From Smittium culicis (lineage: Eukaryota; Kickxellomycota; Harpellomycetes; Harpellales; Legeriomycetaceae): DNA of 64,000 nt. Each line of letters opens with the position of its first letter. The first letter of the stretch is position 1. Below the pieces are notes generated by a model. It searched no databases. It saw nothing but the letters and a program-made list of their open reading frames with translations, and was not told the origin of the DNA. Where the stretch lies: contig LSSN01000002.1 in NCBI GenBank assembly GCA_001970855.1, positions 142,627-206,626 on the forward strand, in the 5' to 3' direction. The translations under genes were made by a program, and so were the position numbers. Below are positions 25,641 through 35,058 of this stretch, in pieces.

Positions 25641-25970
25641 AAGTGTGATATTAGTTAATCTTCGCTCTATGAGCTCGATTGATTCTTGCATAAAAATAAG
25701 TTTTTCTATATGGGAGATTCTTTAAGAAGAGAGTATTTTAAGCATAGAGTTACAGTGCATAAAATTCCAAACTAATCTATAGCTCAATGAACAGAATATT
25801 AATTTTTTTTAGCAAATAATCCTTTATAATGAAATTAATATGAGAAAATAATTGAAATGCCTTTAGATTACAACCAATAATAGTTAAAAATTAAAAATTT
25901 AAATTATTCGGTCCAATAATTTCAAGTTTCAGCAAAGCTATTTCTTCATTCAGAAACGCCAGTATCCGAT
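25640..25970. repeat. Dispersed AT-rich repeat, copy B
   Basis: Starts with ttaatcttcgctctatgagc, close to the centre of the palindrome at 61.2 kb (ttaatctttgctctaaagag). Continues with attctttaagaagagagtat and tagcaaataatcc, colinear with copy A at 145-365. A possible solo terminal repeat of the DIRS family. Confidence 0.45.
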
Positions 25971-26285
25971 AATGATTGGATTAAACAATATATTGATCAG
26001 CCCAATCAATAAATATAAGCTCTAATGATTTAGTATTGACCAATCGAACTAGTAAAAATCTGGTTTGCTTTTTCTTTTATTTTTCCATAATCACATAAAA
26101 AAAAAGTAGCAACACTTACTCAAACTTGTAAAAAAATTGAATTGGCTTGCTTATATGCTCAAATATTTGAATCATATCATATCAAGTCCAAAAATAAAAA
26201 TCCATTCAAAATCAGAATTCATAAAGAAAAATATTCACGATAAAAAATTAAATTGATATATAAACAAAAGATTGACGAATAAATA

Positions 26286-26927
26286 ATGAATCATAAATTC
26301 TCCAAAACAATAGACTCAGCTAACTTCAAGGCACAAGATTTCGTAGATGCATATTATAGACAGCTAGGTAGAAATCCAAAGGTAAGTTAAATACACATAT
26401 GCAACTAAATAGTACTAGCTATTAAGCTTTCGATTTATAAACTATTTATTCTGGCCTTGTCTAGTGTTGAATAACTTTATTTTTTTAAACTTACTTTTAA
26501 ATTTACGAAACTTTTTTTGCATTTTAACTATTATTTCTTCAAAGTAGAAAGTATTACGATTTTATTCCGAAACTAGTCGAATTTCATGGAATGGTAAAAA
26601 TTATCACTTTTTTATTCTATTCTTTTGCATTACAATTTTCTGTATTCAAAGTAAGAAAATTTTATAATAGGAAAAGGAATGAATAAGGGTTTGTTTCAAG
26701 AAACAATATTAGACAAACTACCAGGAACTAGGTTTGAAGTTAGATCACACGATTGCCAGCCTTTTGACACAACAGATATAATGAATGGAATGGTACTAGT
26801 TGTTAGTGGTAAGATGTCAAATGGAGATTTGGAAAAACAGAGTTTTTCCCAAACTTTAATTCTACAAAAAAAGCCGGAAAAACTAAATGAACTCTGTATT
26901 CAGGAAGATTGCTTTCGATACGTATAA
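26286..26927 (+). CDS. NXT1: NTF2-related mRNA export protein (p15/NXT1), three exons
   Basis: Join 26286..26381, 26548..26593, 26671..26927; 132 aa, the usual size for p15. The protein is an NTF2-fold partner of the Mex67/NXF1 mRNA export receptor at nuclear pores. Visible features are FVDAYYRQLG in the first helix, VLRFYSETSRISWNG across exon 2, then FEVRSHDCQPF, VLVVSGKM, SFSQTLILQ and a short C-terminal helix ending DCFRYV. All three exons are needed for the fold and join in frame. Both introns are GT...AG (166 and 77 nt). The alternative acceptor four bases earlier in intron 1 would create a stop. NTF2 itself is less likely because the W-N-G and FSQT context is the p15 type. Confidence 0.88.
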
Positions 26928-27114
26928 TAGATAAAAATCCTAAATAATTATAGAGAAGAATTAGTTTATATTGCTATTCATTTAAGCATCATTAGCATGT
27001 TTATTATGTGGATTTTCTTTTGCGAAGAATAAAAATTATACTAGGGTTAATAAATGAAATGAAAATTATATTTTATACATTTTTATTGAGTCTATTATTG
27101 CTAATGCAATAGAG

Positions 27115-27911
27115 CTAATTTTTAACAATTTTTTGCTTAGAAGAAAATACAGATTTTTTATTGAGGTTAATTTTATTGCTTGATAATTTCATCCCCATTT
27201 TCAAACTTGGTTTAAGTTCTAGCTTGATCGGTTTATCGTCTTCAGCTCGTTGCAGTCCAGTGTAATTCTAAAAAAAAATAAAAAAATTATAGAAATTGCA
27301 CAATAAATAAAAGAAAATAGTTTTGGCGACAAAAAGCTTACTGGCTCCGTTTCTGGGGCTTTAGTTAGATTCGCGAGCTTTACTTGTTCGCGTAAAAGTT
27401 TTTTCTCTCGCTCTTCATCGTTGGTAATTTGACGATCTTTTTTCATTATGGCTTCACGCCTTGCAAGAGCAGCAGGGCTGTTATCGATCCATTCAATAAA
27501 CCACCCACGCTCAGTTTCTTCAACGTGACAAATTCCTTTCTTCCCCAAATACTGAACAAATCCTGTTAAGGTATTCCATTTTGTAGCATTCATGTGTAAA
27601 TGCTTTCTGTCAGCTACAATCTCTTTATAAACTTGATTTGCCAATACACGTTTTGTGCCAAATCTTCTTGATAACAATCGGACAAATTCACTCTCAAACT
27701 CTTGCGAGAATGAATCTAAGAATTTTCCTGGGGAATTGGCAAATAGAGCCATTTGTCTTTGATGTGAAGGAGAGATACAATGGCATTTAAAACCGTTTTC
27801 ATCTCGACATTGCTTTTCGCACATCTGGCAATACCATCGTAGTTTTTGTAGCCCTTTTGCTTTAATTTTATTAGCTATTGCTTTTGGTGTTCCTGCTTCT
27901 GCTTTTGGCAT
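27115..27911 (-). CDS. KIN17-like zinc-finger protein, two exons, short form
   Basis: Complement of join 27115..27267, 27342..27911; 240 aa. KIN17 (yeast Rts2) is a nuclear DNA/RNA-binding protein linked to DNA damage response and splicing. The zinc finger is visible at residues 28-50 (C28, C31, H44, H50 within WYCQMCEKQC...SPSHQRQM). A winged-helix domain follows at about 58-168 (FVRLLSRRFGTKRV, NATKWNTLTGFVQYLGKKG, RGWFIEWID). A charged coil follows (RREAIMKKDRQITNDEEREKK). The 74-nt intron has donor GTAAGC and acceptor TTTTTAG; exon 2 encodes a basic tail ending KQKIVKN. It lacks the C-terminal SH3/KOW-like half of the animal protein, as yeast Rts2 also does. The start is the first ATG. 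Confidence 0.9.
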
Positions 27912-28646
27912 TTTGTTTATTATAAAATTTTATTGTCTAATTATGTTCCTTGCTTATAAATCAATCTACTATAAAAAAATTTTTTTTACTAAATATTCTA
28001 TTTTCTTGAATCTTAATGTTTGAAGATGTAAAAGGTTGATTTTTTTATATAAATTTCATTTACAAGCTAAAAAGGCAATATATTTTTTCCAAGTTGCCAC
28101 GAATTTTTTATTTTTCTCTTGAAAAGGAAATCGCTTCACTGATTGGCTTTCATTGAATTATTTAAATTTCAATCATTTGCGGCGCAATAATACGATTATA
28201 TTACTGGTAGAAGAATTTTACGATCCAATTATAATAATAATCTCGAAATATGCTTTTATATAAACTTGGTATTGGTGAACTAATGAAAATGGTCTAACCA
28301 CGATTATATATACGAATGAATGTATTTATAATATTAATATTAGGACTGAACATGTATTATACTAAATAAAGTGATATCATAAAAAATTACTGCGAGTAAA
28401 GAATACTAATAACTTTGAAAACACTTCAATTGGAAGGTTTATTAGATTTAAATATTTGTTTTAAGGTAATTAAATAATATAAATAGAATTTTTTTTATTA
28501 AAATACATGTAAAACACTTTTAGTATAGAAAAGACATAAATCTAAAGAGAGGGGCTCGTTTTTTTAGATCCATAAATGAAAAAATCCATACAATAGGTAT
28601 TAATTAAAAATAATTTAAAAGAAATAATTAAAATGTATTAAAACGA
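27912..28646. other. Intergenic between KIN17 and ECM33-like genes
   Basis: AT-rich; no gene or RNA recognised. Confidence 0.5.
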
Positions 28647-29828
28647 TTAGTTTTGGATATATATAAACAAGGCAGATAGGAAAATCGCGCCTAAAGCCAA
28701 ATAATTATTAGAAGATTTTCTAGAGGCTGAGCTAGCTCTTTCTCTGTTTACTGTCCCTCCACTATTAGATGTTGAGCTAGGTTTGCTTGTTGAGAGCTGA
28801 CAAATCCAGCGGTCTTTGTTGAGGAACGAAAAGTTGCTCCTGGCAGAAACACAGTCTATTTTACCAGTCGACTTAATTGTTACGGCTTTATTAACGAGTT
28901 TAATTCCCGGGAATGATACACTATCAATTGGACCAGTTATTAAAATTTTATCATCAACATTTTTGAGCTTTGGGAATGAATCGTCGTCCAAAATGTGATA
29001 GTTTGTGTTGTTTTGGATGATCAAGCCTGACTTGATAGTTGTGAGTTCAGGGAATCTTATTTTAGTCATTTGGTTGTTGTCGATTATTACAAGGTCCTTG
29101 TTGACTTGTCTGAGGGCTTCGAACTGCAAAGTTTGAAGAGGGTTCTCGATTATGTTCAATGTATCCATGATTTGGCGCAGATTTGGGACTGATATGCTTG
29201 ATAAGGACTTGAATGTAGCATTTCCTCCTATGACTTTGAGATTTGGTAGACTGAGACTTGTTTCAGAGTGATTATCAATTATATTGAAGTATCCAGAATT
29301 TTCAGCTAAGTTTGTCATTTCAATATATTTCAAGTTTAAATTGCTATTGATTTCAACTGATGTAATGTTTTTGAATGCTAAGCTTCTCAATTCACTGATT
29401 GATGTCTGAGTAATTTCGACTTTGCTTGCAAAATTGATTGCTTGAGAGTTTAAAGTTTGTAGATTAGGAGCATTTACAATTCTAAACTTTTGAACTCTAT
29501 TCAACAGAGGTATACCCAAAGCTAGCAATTGGACATTATCTTCAATCACCATATCACCTTTTATCGATACCAAATTGTTGAGTGATAATGATCTCAAGTT
29601 AAAGCTGTTACTGACGTACAAGTTACCAGATAATTCTTGCAATTTATCTAAATCGATTTCAACATTTTTGTATTGGTTTACTGTAATGTCACCAACATAT
29701 TGAGTACATTTAGCTATTCTGTCAACGTCTTGTTGGTTACCGATAGCAAAGTCGCCTTTGCAGCTTTGCCCAGATACAAATGTATTCGCAAGAAATATAA
29801 GACAAGTAGATAACTTGAGTAAAAGCAT
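28647..29828 (-). CDS. ECM33/SPS2-like GPI-anchored cell-wall protein
   Basis: 393 aa, single exon. Residues 1-20 are a signal peptide (LLLKLSTCLIFLANTFVSG), followed by QSCKGDFAIGNQQDVDRIAKC, the Cys-containing start typical of the family. The body consists of receptor-L-domain-like leucine-rich strands (LQELSGNLYVSN, LSLNNLVSIKGDMVI, LNIIENPLQTLQF, LVIIDNNQM). A Cys pair follows near the end (IDCVSARSNF...RWICQL). Then comes a Ser/Thr-rich stalk (STSKPSSTSNSGG) and a C-terminal hydrophobic stretch (YLALGAIFLSALFIYIQN) fitting GPI attachment, with the Ser-Ser-Asn-Asn region as a plausible cleavage site. Such proteins are needed for wall integrity and mannoprotein organisation in fungi. There are several N-glycosylation sequons. 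Which of ECM33, PST1 or SPS2 it represents cannot be told. Confidence 0.9.
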   Translation of the reverse strand: MLLLKLSTCLIFLANTFVSGQSCKGDFAIGNQQDVDRIAKCTQYVGDITVNQYKNVEIDLDKLQELSGNLYVSNSFNLRSLSLNNLVSIKGDMVIEDNVQLLALGIPLLNRVQKFRIVNAPNLQTLNSQAINFASKVEITQTSISELRSLAFKNITSVEINSNLNLKYIEMTNLAENSGYFNIIDNHSETSLSLPNLKVIGGNATFKSLSSISVPNLRQIMDTLNIIENPLQTLQFEALRQVNKDLVIIDNNQMTKIRFPELTTIKSGLIIQNNTNYHILDDDSFPKLKNVDDKILITGPIDSVSFPGIKLVNKAVTIKSTGKIDCVSARSNFSFLNKDRWICQLSTSKPSSTSNSGGTVNRERASSASRKSSNNYLALGAIFLSALFIYIQN

Positions 29829-31259
29829 TTCAATTTGGTTTATAGTAATAATAATATTAGATTTTTCTGAAGTCTAAGTATAAATAAATAATGAAAGAAT
29901 AAAAATTCAATAGCTTTTACAAAAGATTTTTTAATAAAAGTACGAAATGTGGTTCTTTATAATATCAGATATTAGAAAAGTCTAGGATATATTTTCAATT
30001 AGATATATCTAAAAAATCCGAAAGGCATAAATACAAAAATATAACAGAAACTAAAAGTCTAAAATCTGACCAGTTTTTATTTTGGGAGGTTTTTCTTGAG
30101 TATTGTTTTAGAATTTGAGGCTATTATTGAGTCTTTATATAATAAAACTTTGTTTAACCGATTAATACATTGTTTATTTAAATCTTATTATTACATCGCT
30201 ATTCATAAATGCTCTTCATTTTGAAAAAGTGGTTTATAACCATTTAATAAAACACTGACGAATACACAGTTTCTATTCAACGTGTTGAAAAAAAAAAAAC
30301 ATTATCTATTTTTTAACCCTATTCCGATTACTTTAAAAATAAACAAATGAAGCCATTTGGAAATGAAAAAAATCATATGGCATTTGAAGATATTTCTTTT
30401 GCTTCAAAAAATAGCTATAACCTTTGTATTAAAAACAAATTTATTTTTTGAGAATAGGTACAGCTGCTATTGCTGTAAGCTGAGCGTTTGAATGGTTTTA
30501 AGAGATGATTAAATAAGCATTTTTTTTAAAAAAAAAAATATTGCGGAGGTACCTTAAACACGTTATCTCATTATTGATTTTATTTATAAGTATTACTTTT
30601 ACCTTGGAGTTTTTTTTTTGTTTATTACTTATAAACCAAGGCCAATAAATATTTAAGATGATTTTTGTATTATATACAAAGCTATTCGCATTGAATTGAA
30701 TTATCGTTGATTTGGTCATTCCTTGCGATTGTGACATTGTGGTATTTTCAAAATATTTAATTTACTGATTGTATTAAAAATATTTTAATTTGATTTATAA
30801 ATTCGTTTGGAGAAATTATCTAACCATAACACGCCCCCCAGCTTTTATTTTAATTTTAATTAATATCGCTCTTTATCCTCGCTCTCGCCTTAATTTTTAG
30901 GAAATAATTTTTACTTTATTAAATGAATAAAAAGTACAGTATACATTTTTTATTCAATTTATTTTGTTAAAACGCATTAGGAACACGTAGCTCTTTAAGC
31001 TTAAAACCGCGTGCGTTTTTATAATAACTGTTATATAATATTATATACAATTAAATATCTTGACTTTAAAAGCATATACTATGAGCTAGAAGCGAGTTTC
31101 AAGTGTTAGTTAATCGAAATAGGAAAAAAAAATGAATAATAAAATTGAGTTGTATGGATTTCTCCACAAAAAGTATATTTTTATTTGGTAAATAATTTGA
31201 GAATAATTTTTAGTTTACAAGAATAAAATAAGAAAAACAAAAGGCAGCGTGGTTTGTTG
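29829..31259. other. Intergenic; possible tiny spliced gene not supported
   Basis: A 79-codon minus-strand frame at 30498-30737 starts at an ATG, and a possible last exon near 30440-30485 would read LTAIAAVPILKK. I could not build a convincing splice chain or name a family. The rest is AT-rich. Confidence 0.35.
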
Positions 31260-31763
31260 TTAGTAAACTATTGTACCGACAACTTGGTACTTTTTGTCAA
31301 AAAACGAAACCCATCCATCCAGAGCTTCCCTTTGTTTATCTGAAAGAGTCGAGAGATCAGGAGCGCTGTCATTTATCTTGGGGATAAATTCTCGTGTGGT
31401 TGAATTCAAAGCTAAAGCCATAGTGGCATCGCTTCCGGCAAATGAAGCGTAAGGGCCTTCAGGTCCATAGAATTGAACTTTTTCAGAAACATCGTATACT
31501 TTTCCGCAAATTCCGATGAAAATTAGTTTAGTCGGACCGCTTCCGTCAAATTCACGCAATTGTTCTAAAGTATACTCGCTGATCGATAGAGAAGTTGGGT
31601 GTGTTGGTTCTTGCATTTCGAGGTCCCCTGTAGTAGAATTTGAAAAGATCAAATACGATATTATTGCTGTCAATATTAGTAAAAAGATGCTAGTCGGCTC
31701 TTTAAATCTTTCTATAAGATTGTTTGTTTGTATGTGAAAGAGTGTGTTTTTTATAAAGTCCAT
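31260..31763 (-). CDS. DAP1: MAPR family heme-binding protein (Dap1/PGRMC-like)
   Basis: 167 aa with a cytochrome-b5-like domain of the membrane-associated progesterone receptor family. Yeast Dap1 binds heme and supports Erg11 and other P450s in the ER. A transmembrane helix is visible near residues 24-40 (IFLLILTAIISYLIF). The domain follows: YTLEQLREFDGSGPTKLIFIG, GKVYDVSEKVQFYGPEGPYA with the Tyr residues that ligate heme in the family, FAGSDATMALAL, and a C-terminal ALDGWVSFFDKKYQVVG. The open frame runs upstream to 31895 only through a GTG; the first in-frame ATG is at 31763 and gives the normal architecture. An extra 5' exon is not excluded. Confidence 0.9.
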   Translation of the reverse strand: MDFIKNTLFHIQTNNLIERFKEPTSIFLLILTAIISYLIFSNSTTGDLEMQEPTHPTSLSISEYTLEQLREFDGSGPTKLIFIGICGKVYDVSEKVQFYGPEGPYASFAGSDATMALALNSTTREFIPKINDSAPDLSTLSDKQREALDGWVSFFDKKYQVVGTIVY

Positions 31764-32108
31764 TTTTTCCCCTTGATATATACTTGAAATAGATAATTTA
31801 TAAAGCTGATGGTAGATTTTAACTGACAATCTAACAGTTATCAGTGAATAGGCGAAAAGCAATTTTATACTTAGTTCTCTTTTTAGTAGTGCCACGTTGA
31901 TAATGATTGGTTTGTTACATTATAATGATTAACTCCATATATTGAGCTATTTTATTTCTTCTCCATAGATTGAGAGGCTCGCTAATGATTTCAGACTTTC
32001 TGATGCAATCCACGAATTAATCCCCTCGTGATTATATTTTCTTTGCTGGATTACGCTGCTGTCGAATAGATTAATTTGAATGGCCAATCGCTATACTGAG
32101 CTATTTAA

Positions 32109-32292
32109 CCCTTTCCCTTCCAACGCTCTTTAAAATTAGGCTTAAGATTCGCCAGAAATTTAAATTAAGTTTTTTTATTTGTTGCTGTCCTAAGACCAGC
32201 ATATAGCTATTTATACTTTAGAATTAAATATTTTTATCGAATCTAATTTGCTAACTTTGCAGATCAAAAATAGTCTATCACCTGGGAAAGGG
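32109..32292 (+). mobile_element. Inverted-repeat element, copy 2
   Basis: 184 bp with perfect 9-bp ends CCCTTTCCC/GGGAAAGGG, flanked by TTAA on the left and TTAT on the right. The left subterminal is TTCCAACGCTC; the right is AAAAATAGTCTATCACCT. Best preserved copy. Confidence 0.75.
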
Positions 32293-32332
32293 TTATGCTT
32301 TTACTACTAATTATTATTATATTATCAGCTAA

Positions 32333-32521
32333 CCCTTTCTCATCCAACGCTCAATAAAAAAGCCAATTTTATTATTTGTTTATTATTTTTAAGCAAGGTT
32401 ATTATTTGCTGTTATTTTAAAATAAACCAATATTTCTAAAGTCCTAAGGATTAAATTGTATTAGTTGAAAACAATTGGCTATATTTGGTAGATCAAAAAT
32501 AGTCTACCTCCTGGGAAAGAG
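32333..32521 (+). mobile_element. Inverted-repeat element, copy 3
   Basis: 189 bp, ends CCCTTTCTC and GGGAAAGAG. Same orientation as copy 2 and only 40 bp from it. Internal blocks CCAACGCTC and AAAAATAGTCTACC are shared. Confidence 0.7.
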
Positions 32522-32667
32522 TTGTCCATTTCTAGGGATCAACGCTGATAAGCACATCTATAAATTATATTAGGAAAAATCATTTAAAAACAAGTTAATA
32601 TTAAATGCATTATATTCAACAACTAATTTACCATAGAAAACATTTATAATTTTTTCAGTATGACATT

Positions 32668-32790
32668 TGGTTTGCTATTTATTGTGGTCCCAAAAAATAG
32701 TAGACTATCACTCAACTTCTTCCTGAGAGGTAGACTGCTTTATGATCCACCAAATTTACTATCAGCACTGAAATATATATACAAATTCTG
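32668..32790. repeat. Broken inverted-repeat element remnants
   Basis: caaaaaatagtagactatca (32691-32710) and gagaggtagactgctttatg (32725-32744) resemble the AAAAATAGTCTATCACC end of the family in both orientations. They look like two decayed end fragments. Confidence 0.4.
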
Positions 32791-33728
32791 ATGCACATAC
32801 AAACATAGGTTTTTGTTATAGAACAGCAGCGAGTGATAAATTTACTTATTTACCATAAATGAATCAATAACTTCGTTTTTTTAAAGAAATTTTGTCCGAA
32901 TAAGACTTAAGTGACAGTAAAAATATCTTTTTATTTATTATTTTTGATTATGTAGTTATGGTAAGTTCTTATGGGAACTGGAACTTTTATTACAGACTAT
33001 TTTATCTAAAAATATATTTTAGATATAAATAGTTGAAAAAATATACTACGTACTAGATATTAACTTCTTGTATAATTTAAATATTAGGCTAGAATCGATG
33101 AGTGGTAGGTAGCTGGTATGGCTAATTCTGATGCTTCAACTTTCATTTTAAAAAAATTAGCATAAGTATAGTATTAATAGAATAAGCCATACGATTCAAA
33201 AGGGAGAATCAGCATATCAACGTCTAAAAGTGATAAATTAGCTATTAAAAAAAAGGTTAAGGCATATTGCAAATTTACTTTTCAGACGATCAAACTCACC
33301 GATCCGAGGATTGATGGCTAATTGGCTCAATGGCGTGACTGGGTCTTTATAGTATACTTTGAAATAATATTTATCACTAGCGATTTTATTACAGAGTAAG
33401 TGGATTTTATTGGCGAGTCTGCTACGTTACCGGGATGATTAAACCGGAATTATTGGGTAAATAGTTAGCATTTAAAATGATGTTTACTAATTTGTCAAGA
33501 TTAGTTTATCTATTTTTATGCACCAATGGGGGATCCTATTTTTTATGCTAGAATAGTTTAGAGATTTACTTGAACTAAAGAATTACTATCTAGCGAACTA
33601 GTTTTATTAGCAAACTAGACTGAAGGAAATAAGAATTTTTATTATTTACATAAGAGAACTAACAGAGCTATTGCGATATTTTTAGCCAATTCGGCTGTTA
33701 ACAAAAATGAGCGTTTGCATATTTATAA
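32791..33728. other. AT-rich spacer, no gene seen
   Basis: No conserved coding or RNA signal recognised. Confidence 0.45.
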
Positions 33729-33913
33729 CCCTCTCGTAAGGCGGTGGACTATTTTTGATCTACTAAATATGGTCAACTATATTCAATAGTTATTCACTAA
33801 TTTATAGGTCGTTTAAAATATTGGATTATTGTATTAAAACAGCAAATAATTGTCTTATAAATCTTAAGCTAATCAATTAATTTAGTTTTTTTTAGAGTGT
33901 TGTGTGGGAAAGG
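33729..33913 (-). mobile_element. Inverted-repeat element, copy 4 (decayed)
   Basis: About 185 bp. Starts ccctctcgtaaggcggtgga then ctatttttgatctac, the reverse-complement arrangement of copies 2 and 3. Ends ttagagtgttgtgtgggaaa then gg. The ends have several substitutions. Confidence 0.55.
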
Positions 33914-34378
33914 TCTAAAGGGGGGTTTTTTTTTTCTGTTTGAAAGCGGTAGCAGACCAATAGCGCATTACTTGAGATGCTGTAATAGGAAAATTATAGT
34001 TTTATATTTGGTATTTGTTTGCAGGTGTGTGAGTTTATTAATGGCTAATAAAAGCAAAAAGTAATAATATTTGGCCTCTAGAAAGGGAAAAAGATAAAAA
34101 AAGGCAAACTTTGATTTGATTTGTTTGCAAATATGTGATTTATGAACTATTTAACATTGGTATAAATATATTAATTGCGTATACTTGATTAATGTATCGA
34201 TAAAAGCCCATACTTTGCAACAATACTCCATATTATATCCCCAATCCATTTCTTTTTAGTTTCATATCAATTTAAAATTATAATTATTAGAATTAGCATA
34301 TATACTACATTCTCTGTAAAACAATAGAGAATAAAGCAGATAATTTATATAAGCAACTAACAAGAGGAATATAGAAAG

Positions 34379-34846
34379 ATGGTCAATTATGGAATAAAGA
34401 GTTTGATGGCCGTAGCTATACTTGCTCTCGGCATGGCTAGTGCTGCTGACAGCGAGTCCAAGCTCGGTATAGATATACTGAGAGCCGTCGAGAACTGCAA
34501 GCAAGCGGCCAAGAGCGGCGACGAGGTGCACGTGCACTACATCGGCAAGCTCGAAAAGACGGGCGAAGTCTTCGACTCGAGCTACAATCGCGAGCGCCCG
34601 TTCACCTTCGTGCTGGGCGAAGGGTACGTCATCAAAGGCTGGGACCAGGGCGTTGAAGGAATGTGTGTTGGCGAAAAGCGCTTGTTGACGATCCCACACG
34701 AACTTGGTTATGGAAAACGCGGAATCAAGAAGGTCATACCCCCCGAAGCTACTCTTGTCTTCACCGTTGAACTGTTGGGTATCGGAAAGGGGTTCAAGTA
34801 CCAGCCCCCTGTAGACGATTCCGATAATGCTAAAGATGAACTATAA
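34379..34846 (+). CDS. FPR2: ER-resident FKBP-type prolyl isomerase (FKBP2)
   Basis: 155 aa. A cleavable signal peptide (about residues 1-22, ending GMASA) is followed by one FKBP domain and a C-terminal acidic tail ending in the ER retrieval signal KDEL. The domain shows GDEVHVHYIGKL, FDSSYNRERPFTFVLG, VIKGWDQGVEGMCVGEKR, ELGYGKRG and PPEATLVFTVEL. These include the Tyr, Asp, Phe, Val-Ile, Trp and Tyr positions that line the FK506/proline pocket. It catalyses peptidyl-prolyl cis-trans isomerisation in the secretory pathway. Single exon. The mature domain is distinctly more GC-rich than the flanks, typical of a well-expressed gene here. Stop is TAA at 34844. Confidence 0.97.
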   Translation: MVNYGIKSLMAVAILALGMASAADSESKLGIDILRAVENCKQAAKSGDEVHVHYIGKLEKTGEVFDSSYNRERPFTFVLGEGYVIKGWDQGVEGMCVGEKRLLTIPHELGYGKRGIKKVIPPEATLVFTVELLGIGKGFKYQPPVDDSDNAKDEL

Positions 34847-35058
34847 AGGAACCAGCTGCTTTATGAATTTTTTTTTATCGTAATATTAACACAGTACTTT
34901 AATTCTAGAGCATATATATATACGCACTCTTTTTTTTCAAAATAAAAAATAAAAATAACTTTCTTGCTACTTTGTGAATTCTTTTTATTATAATGGATTT
35001 TTCCGAAATAAAAAAAAAAAGGGATGAGTTTTGAGATGAAGATATAACATTAAAATAA

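Noticed and set aside
30437..30737. Small spliced gene on the minus strand (MSQSQGMTKS... to LTAIAAVPILKK)
   Set aside because: Plausible first and last exons, but no splice chain kept an open frame throughout and no family was recognised.
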